From the NCBI GenBank assembly GCA_964438205.1, contig CAYTJQ010000012.1, positions 1 to 64,000 of the forward strand: a stretch of 64,000 bases of DNA. Direction: 5' to 3'. Position 1 is the first letter of the stretch. Each line of letters opens with the position of its first letter. The position numbers and the translations under genes are program-made. Positions 56,837 through 64,000 of this stretch are shown piece by piece. This DNA is from Pseudohaliea sp964438205. Lineage in GTDB: Bacteria > Pseudomonadota > Gammaproteobacteria > Pseudomonadales > Halieaceae. A model generated the notes under the pieces. It did no database searches, had not been told where the DNA came from, and saw only the letters and a program-made list of their open reading frames with translations.

Positions 56837-57063
56837 GGCTTTTGCCTCCTGGCTGTGGGTGTCTTGCGGTTTCAACGCGTGAGAGAGAAGCAGGCACCGG
56901 CCTGCCTACGCGCTCTCGTAACCCGGCCCCTGCCATGCCTGCGCGACTGTCGCCCGCAGACCGCTGGCCGACTTCACGCTGGCCACGAGATGTTCTAAGG
57001 ATAGGTCGATCATAAACGGCGTTTCCATCGGTTTTTTTCGATGATGCTGAGCAGGAATTCCGA

Positions 57064-57924
57064 TCAAGCCCCTTCCCGGAATGGGGGTTCTCGGTTTGCG
57101 ACGGCCCGCCGTCCCAGCCGGCGCAGGCTGTGCAGCAGGCTATAGAGGAACAGCAGCGGCAGCAGCACGGTCTTCAGGAGCAGCGCCGCGAGCAGCGTGA
57201 TCAGGTTGGTCGCAAAGGTATCCACCCGCTCGCCGAGGGCAGCGAGCTGGGACCGCAGCTCTCCCACCCCCCGGAGCCGGTCGCCGAGGCCGCTCTCCTC
57301 CCCGGCCGGGTCGGTCTCGAGGGAGACGCCGGCGCGGCGGCCCACCTGCTCGAGTTCCCCGCGGAAGTCCTGCATCCGCGCATGGCGCGCCCGCTCCTCG
57401 CCGGCGAGGAAGAGCTGGTCCGTCCAGCCCGCCGCCAGCGTTGCCAGTACCAGGGCCAGCCGGGCGGCGGCGAGCACGGTGAAGGCGAGCAGCAGGCCCC
57501 GGCGCAGCGCGGCCGGGCCGCCGGCGCTGGCCGCCGCGGCGGCGATACCCACGACGGTCAGCAGGGCGTTGAACAGCCGGTCCGTGACCAGCGTGAGCAG
57601 GACCTTCTGCAGGGCCAGGGACCCGAGGGCCACCATCATCATGGCGGAGAAGCGCTCCACGAGGTCGTTCACCGGGTCCAGGAATTCACCGATCGTGAAC
57701 GACAGTAGCGGCACACTTAACTCCGTGCCCTGCAGCACCGAGACCAGCCCGTTGATCGCCCGCGCGGTGGCGTAGATGGCGCCGGCGCCGAGGAGCGCGG
57801 CATCGAGGTAGGCTTCGGAGGGCCGGTCGAGCACACCGCTCCAGGCCAGGACGAGGACGGCCGCGACGGCTGCCGTGACCGGCACGGCGGCACGGGGGTG
57901 ATACTGCGAAGGCATAGCGGCCAT
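57064..57924 (-). CDS. Unknown integral membrane protein
   Basis: 286 aa. Hydrophobic segments at about 13-30, 42-60, 90-110, 115-165 (two) and 235-260 flank a soluble region (about 170-230) with two amphipathic helices (LFLAGEERARHARMQDFRGELEQVG; LRGVGELRSQLAALGERVD). A basic C-terminus follows. Family not recognised. It follows the fatty-acid-hydroxylase-like gene by 74 bp on the same strand and may be the last gene of the 57-61 kb group. Start chosen at ATG 57924; 57915 is also possible. Confidence 0.65.
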   Translation of the reverse strand: MAAMPSQYHPRAAVPVTAAVAAVLVLAWSGVLDRPSEAYLDAALLGAGAIYATARAINGLVSVLQGTELSVPLLSFTIGEFLDPVNDLVERFSAMMMVALGSLALQKVLLTLVTDRLFNALLTVVGIAAAAASAGGPAALRRGLLLAFTVLAAARLALVLATLAAGWTDQLFLAGEERARHARMQDFRGELEQVGRRAGVSLETDPAGEESGLGDRLRGVGELRSQLAALGERVDTFATNLITLLAALLLKTVLLPLLFLYSLLHSLRRLGRRAVANREPPFREGA

Positions 57925-57998
57925 GAAAGGCGGGGCGTTCCTAGCGGGCGCGGACTGTGCCCCGAGTATGACGCCTCGCCGCGTTCGAGGCACGCGCC

Positions 57999-58736
57999 TC
58001 AGCGCTGGCGGGTTACCGGCTCCGAGCTGACGCCGCGACCCCGGCGTTCCTGCCGGCCGTCGTAGCTGCCGAAGACAAAATCCCAGAGTGGCGAGCTGAG
58101 CCCGTACTGGCTCGTCGCGCAGCGGTAGTGGTGCGCCTTGTGGAAGCGGCGCAGGAAGCGCCCGGCCGCCGTGCGCGGCCGGCCGTGGTGCGTGTAGTAG
58201 TGGACCCAGTCGTAGCAGAGATAGCCGAAGAACGTGCCGGCCAGTAGCGGCGCCCAGTGCCCGGGGAAGAGCAGAACCACGAGGCCGGCCAGCGCGGAAG
58301 CGATGGGCACGGCGAGGATGGGCGGGGCGACCAGGCGCCGCGGGTCCTCGGGGAACTCGTGGTGGTAGCCGTGCAGGCCGAACTGGATCGCCCGCAGCGT
58401 CCGGTTGCGCGCGGGTTCCAGGTGAAACAGCCAGCGGTGCAGCCAGTACTCGGCGAAGCTCCAGCCGAGCATGCCGGCCAGGAACAGGGCCGTCACGACT
58501 GTGGCGTCGCGCGCTTCCGTCACCAGCGAGCGGTGCAGGCAGAAGGCGACCAGCGGCAGGGCCCAGAGCCCCGGCAGGGTCCAGTGGGCGCTGGTGAGCC
58601 AGCGTTCGAGGAAACCGTTCTCGAGCACCCGGATGCCGTCCCTCCGCGCGAGGTTCGCCGGCGCCGGCCGGTCGGCGATGCCCTGCCAGTTGGCGAGGGC
58701 CTCGTCATAGGCTGCGGTGGTGCGGAAAAGGCCCAT
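57999..58736 (-). CDS. Fatty acid hydroxylase / sterol desaturase superfamily protein
   Basis: 245 aa membrane di-iron protein. Histidine motifs in order: EYWLHRWLFHLE, LHGYHHEFPED, WVHYYTHHGRP, FHKAHHYRCA. The HGxHHxFPxD box is characteristic of the fatty acid 2-hydroxylase branch. Four membrane helices. It starts 19 bp after the GT8-like gene. Expected reaction: O2-dependent hydroxylation of a lipid acyl chain. Confidence 0.88.
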   Translation of the reverse strand: MGLFRTTAAYDEALANWQGIADRPAPANLARRDGIRVLENGFLERWLTSAHWTLPGLWALPLVAFCLHRSLVTEARDATVVTALFLAGMLGWSFAEYWLHRWLFHLEPARNRTLRAIQFGLHGYHHEFPEDPRRLVAPPILAVPIASALAGLVVLLFPGHWAPLLAGTFFGYLCYDWVHYYTHHGRPRTAAGRFLRRFHKAHHYRCATSQYGLSSPLWDFVFGSYDGRQERRGRGVSSEPVTRQR

Positions 58737-58755
58737 AGGAGTCGCTGCCGGCCGC

Positions 58756-59787
58756 TCAGGCCGCGGCCGGCAGCGAGGCGATCACCTGTTCGAGCTTCGG
58801 CGCCTTGCGCAGTACCAGCGGCGCATCCTTGCGCACGTGGTTGGCGTCCATCTCGCGGCGGATCATCGCCTCGGTCACGGTGCCATCTTCGACGCACTCG
58901 CGCAGCAGGGCGAAGAACAGGTCCTCCTGGTTCTTGTCCGGATGCGCCCGGTAGTGGCCCAGGAAGGCGTAGTCGCCGAACAGCTTCCGCCGCAGGTACA
59001 TGAGCCAGCCCAGGGGCGGGAACGCGTCGAACTTGTCCGCGGGCACGAAATCGATGGGCAGGCCGGCCTTCCAGGGCTGGGTCCAGCGCCGGGTGGTGTG
59101 CAGCAGGCGCGTCTCGCGGTTGAGTACGTCGAGGTCGTTCCAGCTGTTCTCCAGCAGGCCGATGGTGGCGCGGTCCTCGTACATGAGCGTGATCCACTGC
59201 TTGTAGTCGCGCTCGCCGGTGAACAGCTCGTTGAATTGCGCCTCGGCGCGCCAGTGGGTCAGCTTCGCGCAGTCCAGCAGCATCACGCTGGAGGCGAGCG
59301 GGCCGTTGATGTCGGGGTTTTTCTTGTTGCGCGGCCGGCAGAGGATGGCCTTGCCGCCCATGTCCCGGGAGAGCAGGTCCCAGACATCGCCCACGGCGAA
59401 CACGTCCGGGTCGATGACCACGGCGCGGCCCCGGTAACCCATGAGCTCCGGCGGCATGAAGCGCAGCGGCGTGAACGACTGCAGGTCATTCATGCGCCAC
59501 TTGCGCCACACGCCGTTGCGCAGGAAGGGCTGCGCTTCCCGGGCGCGCAGGAAGGGGTGGTCCCGGGTCTCGATGAAGCGCACGTCGAACTGGTCGTTGT
59601 GCTCCGAGAAGTAGCGCAGGGACTTGGCGCCCACGTGCGCGCCGAGGATCTGCTTGTGATTCACGTGGATAAAGACGCAGGGCTTCGGTTCGGCCTGCGC
59701 ATCCGGGGTCTTGGTCGTAGCACTCATGGCTGTTTCTGTCATGGCTGTTTCTGTCATGGCTGTTTCTGTCATGGCTGGCTCTGTCAT
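58756..59787 (-). CDS. GT8-like putative glycosyltransferase, copy A
   Basis: 343 aa. After a repetitive N-terminus comes a GT-A-like domain: PCVFIHVNHKQILGA, LQSFTPLRFMPPELMGYRG, the probable metal/nucleotide-sugar motif VVIDPDVFAVGDVWDLL (DxD-like), and LASSVMLLDCAKLTHWR. The C-terminal third carries WTQPWKAGLPIDFVPAD, resembling acceptor-side segments of GT8 enzymes. It is a paralogue of the protein at 60518-61447. The ATG at 59787 has aggagag upstream. Donor and acceptor are unknown; the glycosyltransferase call rests on fold pattern only. Confidence 0.65.
   Translation of the reverse strand: MTEPAMTETAMTETAMTETAMSATTKTPDAQAEPKPCVFIHVNHKQILGAHVGAKSLRYFSEHNDQFDVRFIETRDHPFLRAREAQPFLRNGVWRKWRMNDLQSFTPLRFMPPELMGYRGRAVVIDPDVFAVGDVWDLLSRDMGGKAILCRPRNKKNPDINGPLASSVMLLDCAKLTHWRAEAQFNELFTGERDYKQWITLMYEDRATIGLLENSWNDLDVLNRETRLLHTTRRWTQPWKAGLPIDFVPADKFDAFPPLGWLMYLRRKLFGDYAFLGHYRAHPDKNQEDLFFALLRECVEDGTVTEAMIRREMDANHVRKDAPLVLRKAPKLEQVIASLPAAA
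59726..59785 (-). repeat. 15-bp in-frame tandem repeats at the start of the GT8-like gene
   Basis: Three perfect and one imperfect copy of atggctgtttctgtc (plus-strand sense) encode MTEPA-MTETA-MTETA-MTETA. Each unit begins with its own ATG in frame. A weaker fifth unit (59786-59800) reaches into the ribosome-site region. Confidence 0.95.
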
Positions 59788-59839
59788 CGCTGTCTCTCTC
59801 CTGGCAGAGGGGCTCTGTCGTCTGTCCGTGTGCCGCGGC

Positions 59840-60469
59840 TCAGTGGCCGATCCCGAGGACGCGCTTGCCGAAGTGGGTACCGAAGCGGTTCACCTTCTGG
59901 CTGAGCTGGGCAAGCTTGCTCGAGGACAGGAAGTTGTACTGCAGCATGCGCCGCTCGCCGACGAAGGGCCTGTGGCCGTGCCAGGAGTGGTCCGTGCGGC
60001 GGAAGGCCAGCAGCTGGCCGCCGAGGGGCTTCACCTCGGCCGTGTAGTCCTCGAGGTCGTGCTCCGAGCGCAGCATGCGCAGGCGCCCGCCCTCGTGCTC
60101 CCAGCTTTCGTTGAAGTAGACCAGCACGGTGATCACCTTGCTCCAGTGGTCCGTGTGGATGTTGCCGTCACTCTGCTCGCAGTACTTGCGCACCGTGATC
60201 GTGGTCGGGCAGTGCGCCAGGTCCACGCCGAACTTGTCGCCGAGGGCCTGGCGGAAGGCGTTGGTCTGCAATTCGCCGAGGAACGTCGAGAACTGCGCGC
60301 CGTAGCGCAGGTCGGCGAGATCGTGGTTGGTGGCCGTGTCGATGGCCGGGTAGTCCGCGTTCACGCGGGCCAGGGCCGCAGGCGGGAGGAAATCCGGCAC
60401 CACGATGTAGTCGAAGGGGTCGCTGTGCAGTTCACAGGCCTCGAGGGCCGACAGGTCGATCAGGGTCAT
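59840..60469 (-). CDS. 2-oxoglutarate/Fe(II)-dependent oxygenase
   Basis: 209 aa, double-stranded beta-helix fold. Iron ligands: His and Asp in GNIHTDHWSKV, distal His in SWHGHRPFVGERRML, where the Arg binds 2-oxoglutarate. The segment KVITVLVYFNESWEHEGGRLRML is typical of prolyl-hydroxylase-like members. N-terminus FDYIVVPDFLPPAALARVNADYP. It lies between the two GT8-like paralogues, 52 and 48 bp from them. Substrate unknown; hydroxylation of a sugar, amino acid or lipid part is possible. Confidence 0.88.
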   Translation of the reverse strand: MTLIDLSALEACELHSDPFDYIVVPDFLPPAALARVNADYPAIDTATNHDLADLRYGAQFSTFLGELQTNAFRQALGDKFGVDLAHCPTTITVRKYCEQSDGNIHTDHWSKVITVLVYFNESWEHEGGRLRMLRSEHDLEDYTAEVKPLGGQLLAFRRTDHSWHGHRPFVGERRMLQYNFLSSSKLAQLSQKVNRFGTHFGKRVLGIGH

Positions 60470-60517
60470 GGGGTGCTCTCTCCCGGCGTGAATGGGGGCT
60501 CGGCGTTAGTGAGGGGC

Positions 60518-61447
60518 TCAGGCGGCCTGCTGGCGGATCAGGTCCAGCGCGTCGTGCCGCACATGGTTGTGGGCCATCTCGTGGCGGACGTCCTGCTCGC
60601 TGATGATCCCCTTGTCCAGGCACTCGCTGACGAGGCGGAAGAAAAAGGTCTCCTGGGCCGGGTCCGGGTGGCGCTTGTAGGTCCCGGCGAGCGCGTAGTC
60701 CCCGAACACCGCGCGGCGCGCGCGGCGCAACCAGTGCTTGGGCGGGAACAGGCGGAACTTGTCCGCCGGGCGGAAGTCGATCGGCAGGCCGGTTTTCCAG
60801 GGCTGGTGGCGGCGCTTGGTGGTGTGCAGGAGCTTCGTGCGCGGAGTCAGCCGGTCGAAGTCGTTCCACTCGTCCTCGAACAGGCCGATGCGGCTGCGGT
60901 CCTCGAGCTTCAGGCTGATCCAGTCCATGTAGTCGCGCTGGAACGTGAACATCTCGTTGAACTGCTCCTCCACCCGCCAGTGCGTGAGCTGCGCGCAGTC
61001 CAGCAGCATGACGCTGGAGGCCAGCGCGCCGTTTTTGCCCTTGTTGCCGGATTTCGGCCGGCACAGCAGGGCCATGCCGGCCATGTCGCGGGAGAGTAGT
61101 TCCCAGACATCACCCACGGCGAACACGTCCGGGTCGATGACCACGGCGCGGCCGCGGTAGCCCATGAGCTCCGGCGGCATGAAGCGCAGCGGGGTGAAGG
61201 ACTGGAGGTCATTGTTCAGCCAGGGGCGCTTGTCGCCGTGGCGCAGGTACAGCTCGCCCTCTTTCGCGTGCAGGAAGGGCTGGTTGCGCACCTCGATGAA
61301 CTCGACGTCGAATTTGTCGGCGTGCGCCGAGTGTTTCTCCAGCGAGTACTTGCCGACGATGGCGCCGAGGATCTGCTTGTGGTTGACGTGGATGTAGACC
61401 TTCGGCTTCGGCGCTGCCGACGCCGCTGCACGGTGTTTGCTGCTCAT
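60518..61447 (-). CDS. GT8-like putative glycosyltransferase, copy B
   Basis: 309 aa. It shares with copy A the blocks IHVNHKQILGA, NDLQSFTPLRFMPPELMGY, VVIDPDVFAVGDVWELL, LASSVMLLDCAQLTHWR and a related C-terminus (HQPWKTGLPIDFRPADKF), but diverges elsewhere and lacks the MTETA repeats. A short basic N-terminus (MSSKHRAAASAAPKPK) replaces them. First gene of the group; a palindrome and a possible regulator gene lie upstream. Confidence 0.65.
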   Translation of the reverse strand: MSSKHRAAASAAPKPKVYIHVNHKQILGAIVGKYSLEKHSAHADKFDVEFIEVRNQPFLHAKEGELYLRHGDKRPWLNNDLQSFTPLRFMPPELMGYRGRAVVIDPDVFAVGDVWELLSRDMAGMALLCRPKSGNKGKNGALASSVMLLDCAQLTHWRVEEQFNEMFTFQRDYMDWISLKLEDRSRIGLFEDEWNDFDRLTPRTKLLHTTKRRHQPWKTGLPIDFRPADKFRLFPPKHWLRRARRAVFGDYALAGTYKRHPDPAQETFFFRLVSECLDKGIISEQDVRHEMAHNHVRHDALDLIRQQAA

Positions 61448-61474
61448 GGTGGCCTCTTTTCTTGACGGAGAGCG

Positions 61475-61492
61475 GGACGCCCGGGGGCGTCC
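61475..61492. promoter_or_regulatory. Palindrome upstream of the GT8-like cluster
   Basis: GGACGCCC-gg-GGGCGTCC is a perfect 8-bp inverted repeat 28 bp before the copy B start. A second palindrome, ATCGGCCGAT, lies at 61535-61544. Either could be an operator of the LuxR-type regulator encoded just upstream, or the first could be an attenuator hairpin. The rest of the 174-bp spacer shows nothing more. Confidence 0.4.
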
Positions 61493-61621
61493 GTTCGGGC
61501 TGACGCCACCCTAGCGGCGAGACCGGTAATCGACATCGGCCGATTGACCGAGGGTGGGGCGGTAATTTTCCGGGCGCGCTGCGGGGAACTTTCCGGATGC
61601 TTCAGGCGCGTTCAGCAGCGT

Positions 61622-62137
61622 TCAGGAGAGATAACCGAGCTGGTAGCCGCGAGCGACCACGGCGGCCTGCGTACTCGCGCCCAGCTTGAGGCGCAGTTTC
61701 TCCACGTGGGTGCGCACCGTGGAGGTGCTGAGGCCCAGCAGCCTTGCGGCGCTGCTGGTCGTTTCCCCGGCGGCGAGGAGCTCGAGCACGGATAGCTCAC
61801 GCTCCGTGATCGACTGCCAGGCCGCCGGCTGGGCCCTGCCGCCGGGGGTCAGCGAGCAGATCACGTTGTCGCCGACCGGCAGGCAGGAGAGCAGGTGCTG
61901 CTGACCACCCCGGCGGACGCTGGCGGCGGCCGGGCTGTCCAGGCCCGCTTCCAGCAGCCGCCCGGCACAGGCGGCGTGACAGGGCAGGTCGCCGCCGGCG
62001 CCCAGCGCCGCCATCACGTCGCAGCAGCGCTCGCCGCTGCGGTCGCCGAGGAGCTGCCGGCTGGCCCGGTTCTGTCGGTCGACAGTGCCGTCTCTCGCCA
62101 CTATGGTAACGGCGGTTCGCAGCGTCGGAGTTGCCAT
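61622..62137 (-). CDS. LuxR-type regulator with cysteine-rich PAS-like sensor region
   Basis: 171 aa. C-terminal GerE helix-turn-helix: ITERELSVLELLAAGETTSSAARLLGLSTSTVRTHVEKLRLKLG. The N-terminal half reads like a short PAS core (TIVARDGTVDRQNRASRQLLGD) followed by RCCDVMAALGAGGDLPCHAAC, giving Cys38, Cys39, Cys53 and Cys57. PAS proteins with C-x(13)-PC-xx-C insertions can bind an Fe-S cluster or metal, so redox or gas sensing is plausible. ATG 62137 preferred; one 12 codons upstream is possible. It lies directly upstream of the GT8-like cluster on the same strand. Confidence 0.8.
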   Translation of the reverse strand: MATPTLRTAVTIVARDGTVDRQNRASRQLLGDRSGERCCDVMAALGAGGDLPCHAACAGRLLEAGLDSPAAASVRRGGQQHLLSCLPVGDNVICSLTPGGRAQPAAWQSITERELSVLELLAAGETTSSAARLLGLSTSTVRTHVEKLRLKLGASTQAAVVARGYQLGYLS

Positions 62138-62249
62138 GGGCCGGGTCTCTATAGATTGCTTCAGGCACCGCATTTTGCCGCCAGCGGTGCGCGATGGGCT
62201 TGATGCAGATCACCGCGCAGGCTGATAGCCCGGTCGGGCAGGAAAGCCC

Positions 62250-62351
62250 GTGATTCGCTGGCTGGTAGCGGCCTTCCTGGCCGTTGGCCTGTGGCTTACC
62301 GTGGGTCTGCTGGTCTTCGCGTACGCCGAGTGGCTGGCGCCGACGCTCTGA
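62250..62351 (+). CDS. 33-residue predicted single-pass membrane peptide
   Basis: GTG at 62250 with aggaaag 5-11 bp upstream opens a frame for a very hydrophobic peptide, IRWLVAAFLAVGLWLTVGLL followed by VFAYAEWLAPTL and a TGA. It has one basic residue at the start and a single membrane helix, as in small membrane proteins such as CydX or KdpF, though I recognise no family. It is divergent from the LuxR-type gene. Confidence 0.4.
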   Translation: MIRWLVAAFLAVGLWLTVGLLVFAYAEWLAPTL

Positions 62352-62444
62352 GCCAGCGTTCGGTCAGCGCGCGGGACTGCGCGCCTGGGCATAGGGCAGC
62401 GCGGCCCGGGTCGTGGCCGCCACACCCGGGAAACCGGGCAGGGC

Positions 62445-62534
62445 TCATTGCTCGAAATCCAGCGACGGCGGCCCCGGCAGGGTGTCGAAATCGCCCAGGA
62501 TGCCGATCACCGGCTTGCCGCTGCCGATGGGCTT
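62445..62534 (-). pseudogene. Short remnant resembling M20 amidohydrolase
   Basis: Directly after the ridA stop the minus strand encodes GSGKPVIGILGDFDTLPGPP and a few more residues to a TGA. The GKPVIGILGxxDxLPG string is a hallmark of M20-family peptidases and aminobenzoyl-glutamate hydrolases (usually E-Y/F-DALPG). No further part of such a gene is nearby, so it appears to be a leftover of a deleted gene. Confidence 0.35.
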
Positions 62535-62997
62535 ACTCGGCGTCGTCGTCGGGCGCGGCGGCCAGGCACTCGATTTCCGTGCGGGCCCCGAGGGCAATAC
62601 CGCCCGCGGTACCCAGCGCGCTTCGTGCCGGCTTCTTGTCGAAGAACTTCACGTACTCCAGGTTCATGGCGGCCCACTCCTCGATGTCGGCCATGAATAC
62701 GGTGCACTTGATGACGTCATTCATGGTGGCGCCGGCGCGGGCGAGGGTGGCCTGGATGTTCTCCATGGTCTGGCGCGTTTCCGGGCCGATGCCGCCCTCC
62801 ACGAGCTTACCGGTCGCCGGGTCCACACCGAGCTGGCCGCTCAGGAAAATGAAGTCGTCGTAGATGACGGCCTCCGAGAAGGGCAGGTCGGCGAGGGCGC
62901 CGGGCGGTGCCATGTGCACGAGTTCGTCGGCGAGCGCCGGTGTCGCGGTCATTGCCAGCAGGCTCGCGGCCGCGATAGTCCTTCGGAATGAGTCCAT
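62533..62997 (-). CDS. RidA/YjgF family protein with signal peptide
   Basis: 154 aa. Signal sequence about 1-23 (RRTIAAASLLAMTATPALA), then a RidA fold with PFSEAVIYDDFIFLSGQLGVDPATGKLVEGGIGPETRQTMENI and FMADIEEWAAMN, and the substrate-site Arg in PARSALGTAGGIALGARTEIECLA. Cytoplasmic RidA deaminates reactive enamines; this exported version probably has another substrate. The start (62997) is preceded by ggagaag. Confidence 0.9.
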   Translation of the reverse strand: MDSFRRTIAAASLLAMTATPALADELVHMAPPGALADLPFSEAVIYDDFIFLSGQLGVDPATGKLVEGGIGPETRQTMENIQATLARAGATMNDVIKCTVFMADIEEWAAMNLEYVKFFDKKPARSALGTAGGIALGARTEIECLAAAPDDDAE

Positions 62998-63035
62998 GTC
63001 ACTTCTCCTTGTTGTGCTGGACAGGGTAGGCCGCC

Positions 63036-63135
63036 NNNNNNNNNNNNNNNNNNNNNNNNNNNNNNNNNNNNNNNNNNNNNNNNNNNNNNNNNNNNNNNNN
63101 NNNNNNNNNNNNNNNNNNNNNNNNNNNNNNNNNNN
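63036..63135. other. 100-N assembly gap with duplicated 14-bp flanks
   Basis: cagggtaggccgcc ends the left flank (63022-63035) and opens the right flank (63136-63149), as with the first gap. The true distance between ridA and the next gene is thus probably shorter than shown. Confidence 0.85.
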
Positions 63136-63211
63136 CAGGGTAGGCCGCCCGTGCCACGAAGTCACGGCTTCGGCTCTCCGGAGAGGGCCGACGGCGGGCC
63201 GGCTCCTGCGG

Positions 63212-64000
63212 TCAGAAAAACACCAGGCAGCGCGACTCCAGGCTCTCGCGCGCCGGCGCATCCTGCGGTGCGGCCGGGTCGGCGAAGGAGGAATGCGGCG
63301 TGAAGCGCGCTCGCCCGTCCTCCGCCGAGTCGTAGGTCTTGAACAGCAGCACCTCCTCCGGGCGCATCTGCGGATAGTAGTACCAGCGCTGCGCCGGGTT
63401 GTAGAGCGCGACCTGCAGCTCGCCGATGCGCTCCTCGGCGCGGCGCTCCATGGCGACCAGGTCGCCGTCGGCGATACTGCCGGCATCACAGAGCACCAGC
63501 GGCTGGTCGTAGACCGGGCCGTTGATCGGGCGCCAGGCATTGATGATCGCGAAGCGCCCCTGCTTGAGTGCTTCGGCCTCTTCCGGGGCGTCGGCGAAGA
63601 AGTCGACGAGCCTGCGCGGTCCGGAGGCGGCGGTGTAGTCGTTGTGCACGATGTTCGCGGGCTCGCGGATGCCGCGCGTCTGCTGCGTGGCGACGGAGGC
63701 GCTGCGGCGCGTGTCATCGAAGACCTCGACCCGGCGCGCACCGGTTAGGGCCTTGATGAGCGAGATCAGCTCGCCGTGGTAGTTCGTGCGCAGCGCCTCG
63801 TCGTCATAGAAATCCTCGACGCCACTGGTCTGCTCAAGGAGCACGAAACCTTCGTGATCGAGGTCTGTGGCGGGCAGCGCCTGCCGGGCATCGTGAACCT
63901 CGACCGCGTGTGTGCGGAAGTTGCCCTGGTGTTCCGTCTGGTCGCCGCCGCCTTTCGACGGGACGTAGACCAGCGGTTGTGACAGGTCGGCCAGGAACTT
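63212..64000 (-). CDS. CmcJ/NvfI-family oxidoreductase, partial
   Basis: The frame is open from the window edge (64000) to the stop at 63212, 262 residues; the N-terminus is cut. Family landmarks: NIVHNDYTAASGPRRL (putative metal-site His/Asp), FAIINAWRPINGPVYDQPLVLCD, ALYNPAQRWYYYPQMRPEEVLLFKTYDS, and RFTPHSSFADPAAPQDAPARESLESRCLVFF. Members include CmcJ of cephamycin synthesis and NvfI, an Fe(II)/2OG-type endoperoxidase, so oxidative activity is expected. No biosynthetic cluster is visible around it. Confidence 0.88.
   Translation of the reverse strand, partial: KFLADLSQPLVYVPSKGGGDQTEHQGNFRTHAVEVHDARQALPATDLDHEGFVLLEQTSGVEDFYDDEALRTNYHGELISLIKALTGARRVEVFDDTRRSASVATQQTRGIREPANIVHNDYTAASGPRRLVDFFADAPEEAEALKQGRFAIINAWRPINGPVYDQPLVLCDAGSIADGDLVAMERRAEERIGELQVALYNPAQRWYYYPQMRPEEVLLFKTYDSAEDGRARFTPHSSFADPAAPQDAPARESLESRCLVFF

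Noticed and set aside
57027..57044. CATCG-N8-CGATG hairpin with T-run as a terminator
   Set aside because: The stem is only five base pairs and the T-run is in the loop, so a rho-independent terminator is unlikely.
56840..57060. OxyR site upstream of katG
   Set aside because: The best stretch (around 57000-57015, ttatgatcgacctat) matches only about 7 of 10 key bases of one half of the motif, and the second half is not convincing.
59726..59785. Short tandem repeats considered as a CRISPR-like array
   Set aside because: The 15-bp units are contiguous without spacers and encode an in-frame MTETA repeat.

Overview
The window is GC-rich chromosomal DNA from a Gammaproteobacterium, probably a marine or soil heterotroph. 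EpmB, E. coli-type FrdABCD, DUF3391/HD-GYP signalling, NrdR boxes and a TonB-dependent receptor all fit this. I cannot place it below class. It is a draft scaffold: three runs of exactly 100 N interrupt it. Two of these are flanked by the same sequence on both sides, so they are probably overlapping contig ends and not missing DNA. Almost every gene is chromosomal housekeeping or accessory metabolism. I see no phage, transposon or CRISPR array.

Left part (1-23 kb): a class II ribonucleotide reductase (nrdJ) is cut by the window edge and carries a 372-residue LAGLIDADG intein directly before its radical cysteine, under two NrdR boxes 31 bp apart. Then come tRNA-Pro(CGG), a patatin-like lipase, a tail-to-head HD-GYP/EAL pair with degenerate motifs, epmB, a divergent gamma-glutamylputrescine pair (puuB-like/puuA-like), aroK, gcvT, an HNH nuclease, a FAH-family enzyme, a two-cysteine ArsR repressor with an NhaP antiporter, a thioesterase and a GPH-type transporter.

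Middle (23-45 kb): an outer-membrane TonB receptor, a Tat-exported FAD oxidoreductase, an NhaC antiporter, a periplasmic cupin and a Tat-exported molybdenum hydroxylase (IorAB type) run in one direction. An amidohydrolase is divergent from them. The XdhC maturation factor follows, but a low-GC higBA toxin-antitoxin module with its own palindromic operator sits in between. Next are a convergent GNAT/RimK pair, a ZntB-like transporter, a rhodanese, and a tightly packed unit that joins a three-part efflux pump (OMF, HlyD, FUSC), an ion channel, fumC and an unknown protein.

Right part (45-64 kb): an FKBP isomerase, a Fur-box-controlled DUF2061 membrane peptide, frdABCD with an FNR-like site, a serine hydrolase, a K+-dependent-type membrane pyrophosphatase, and an exported KatG. 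The least familiar region is 57-62 kb. Two related GT8-like proteins flank a 2OG-Fe(II) oxygenase and are followed by a fatty-acid-hydroxylase-family protein and a membrane protein, all on one strand with short spacers. A LuxR-type regulator with a cysteine-rich sensor region lies upstream. This looks like an uncharacterised surface or lipid modification locus. The window ends with an exported RidA-like protein and a partial CmcJ/NvfI-family oxidoreductase.
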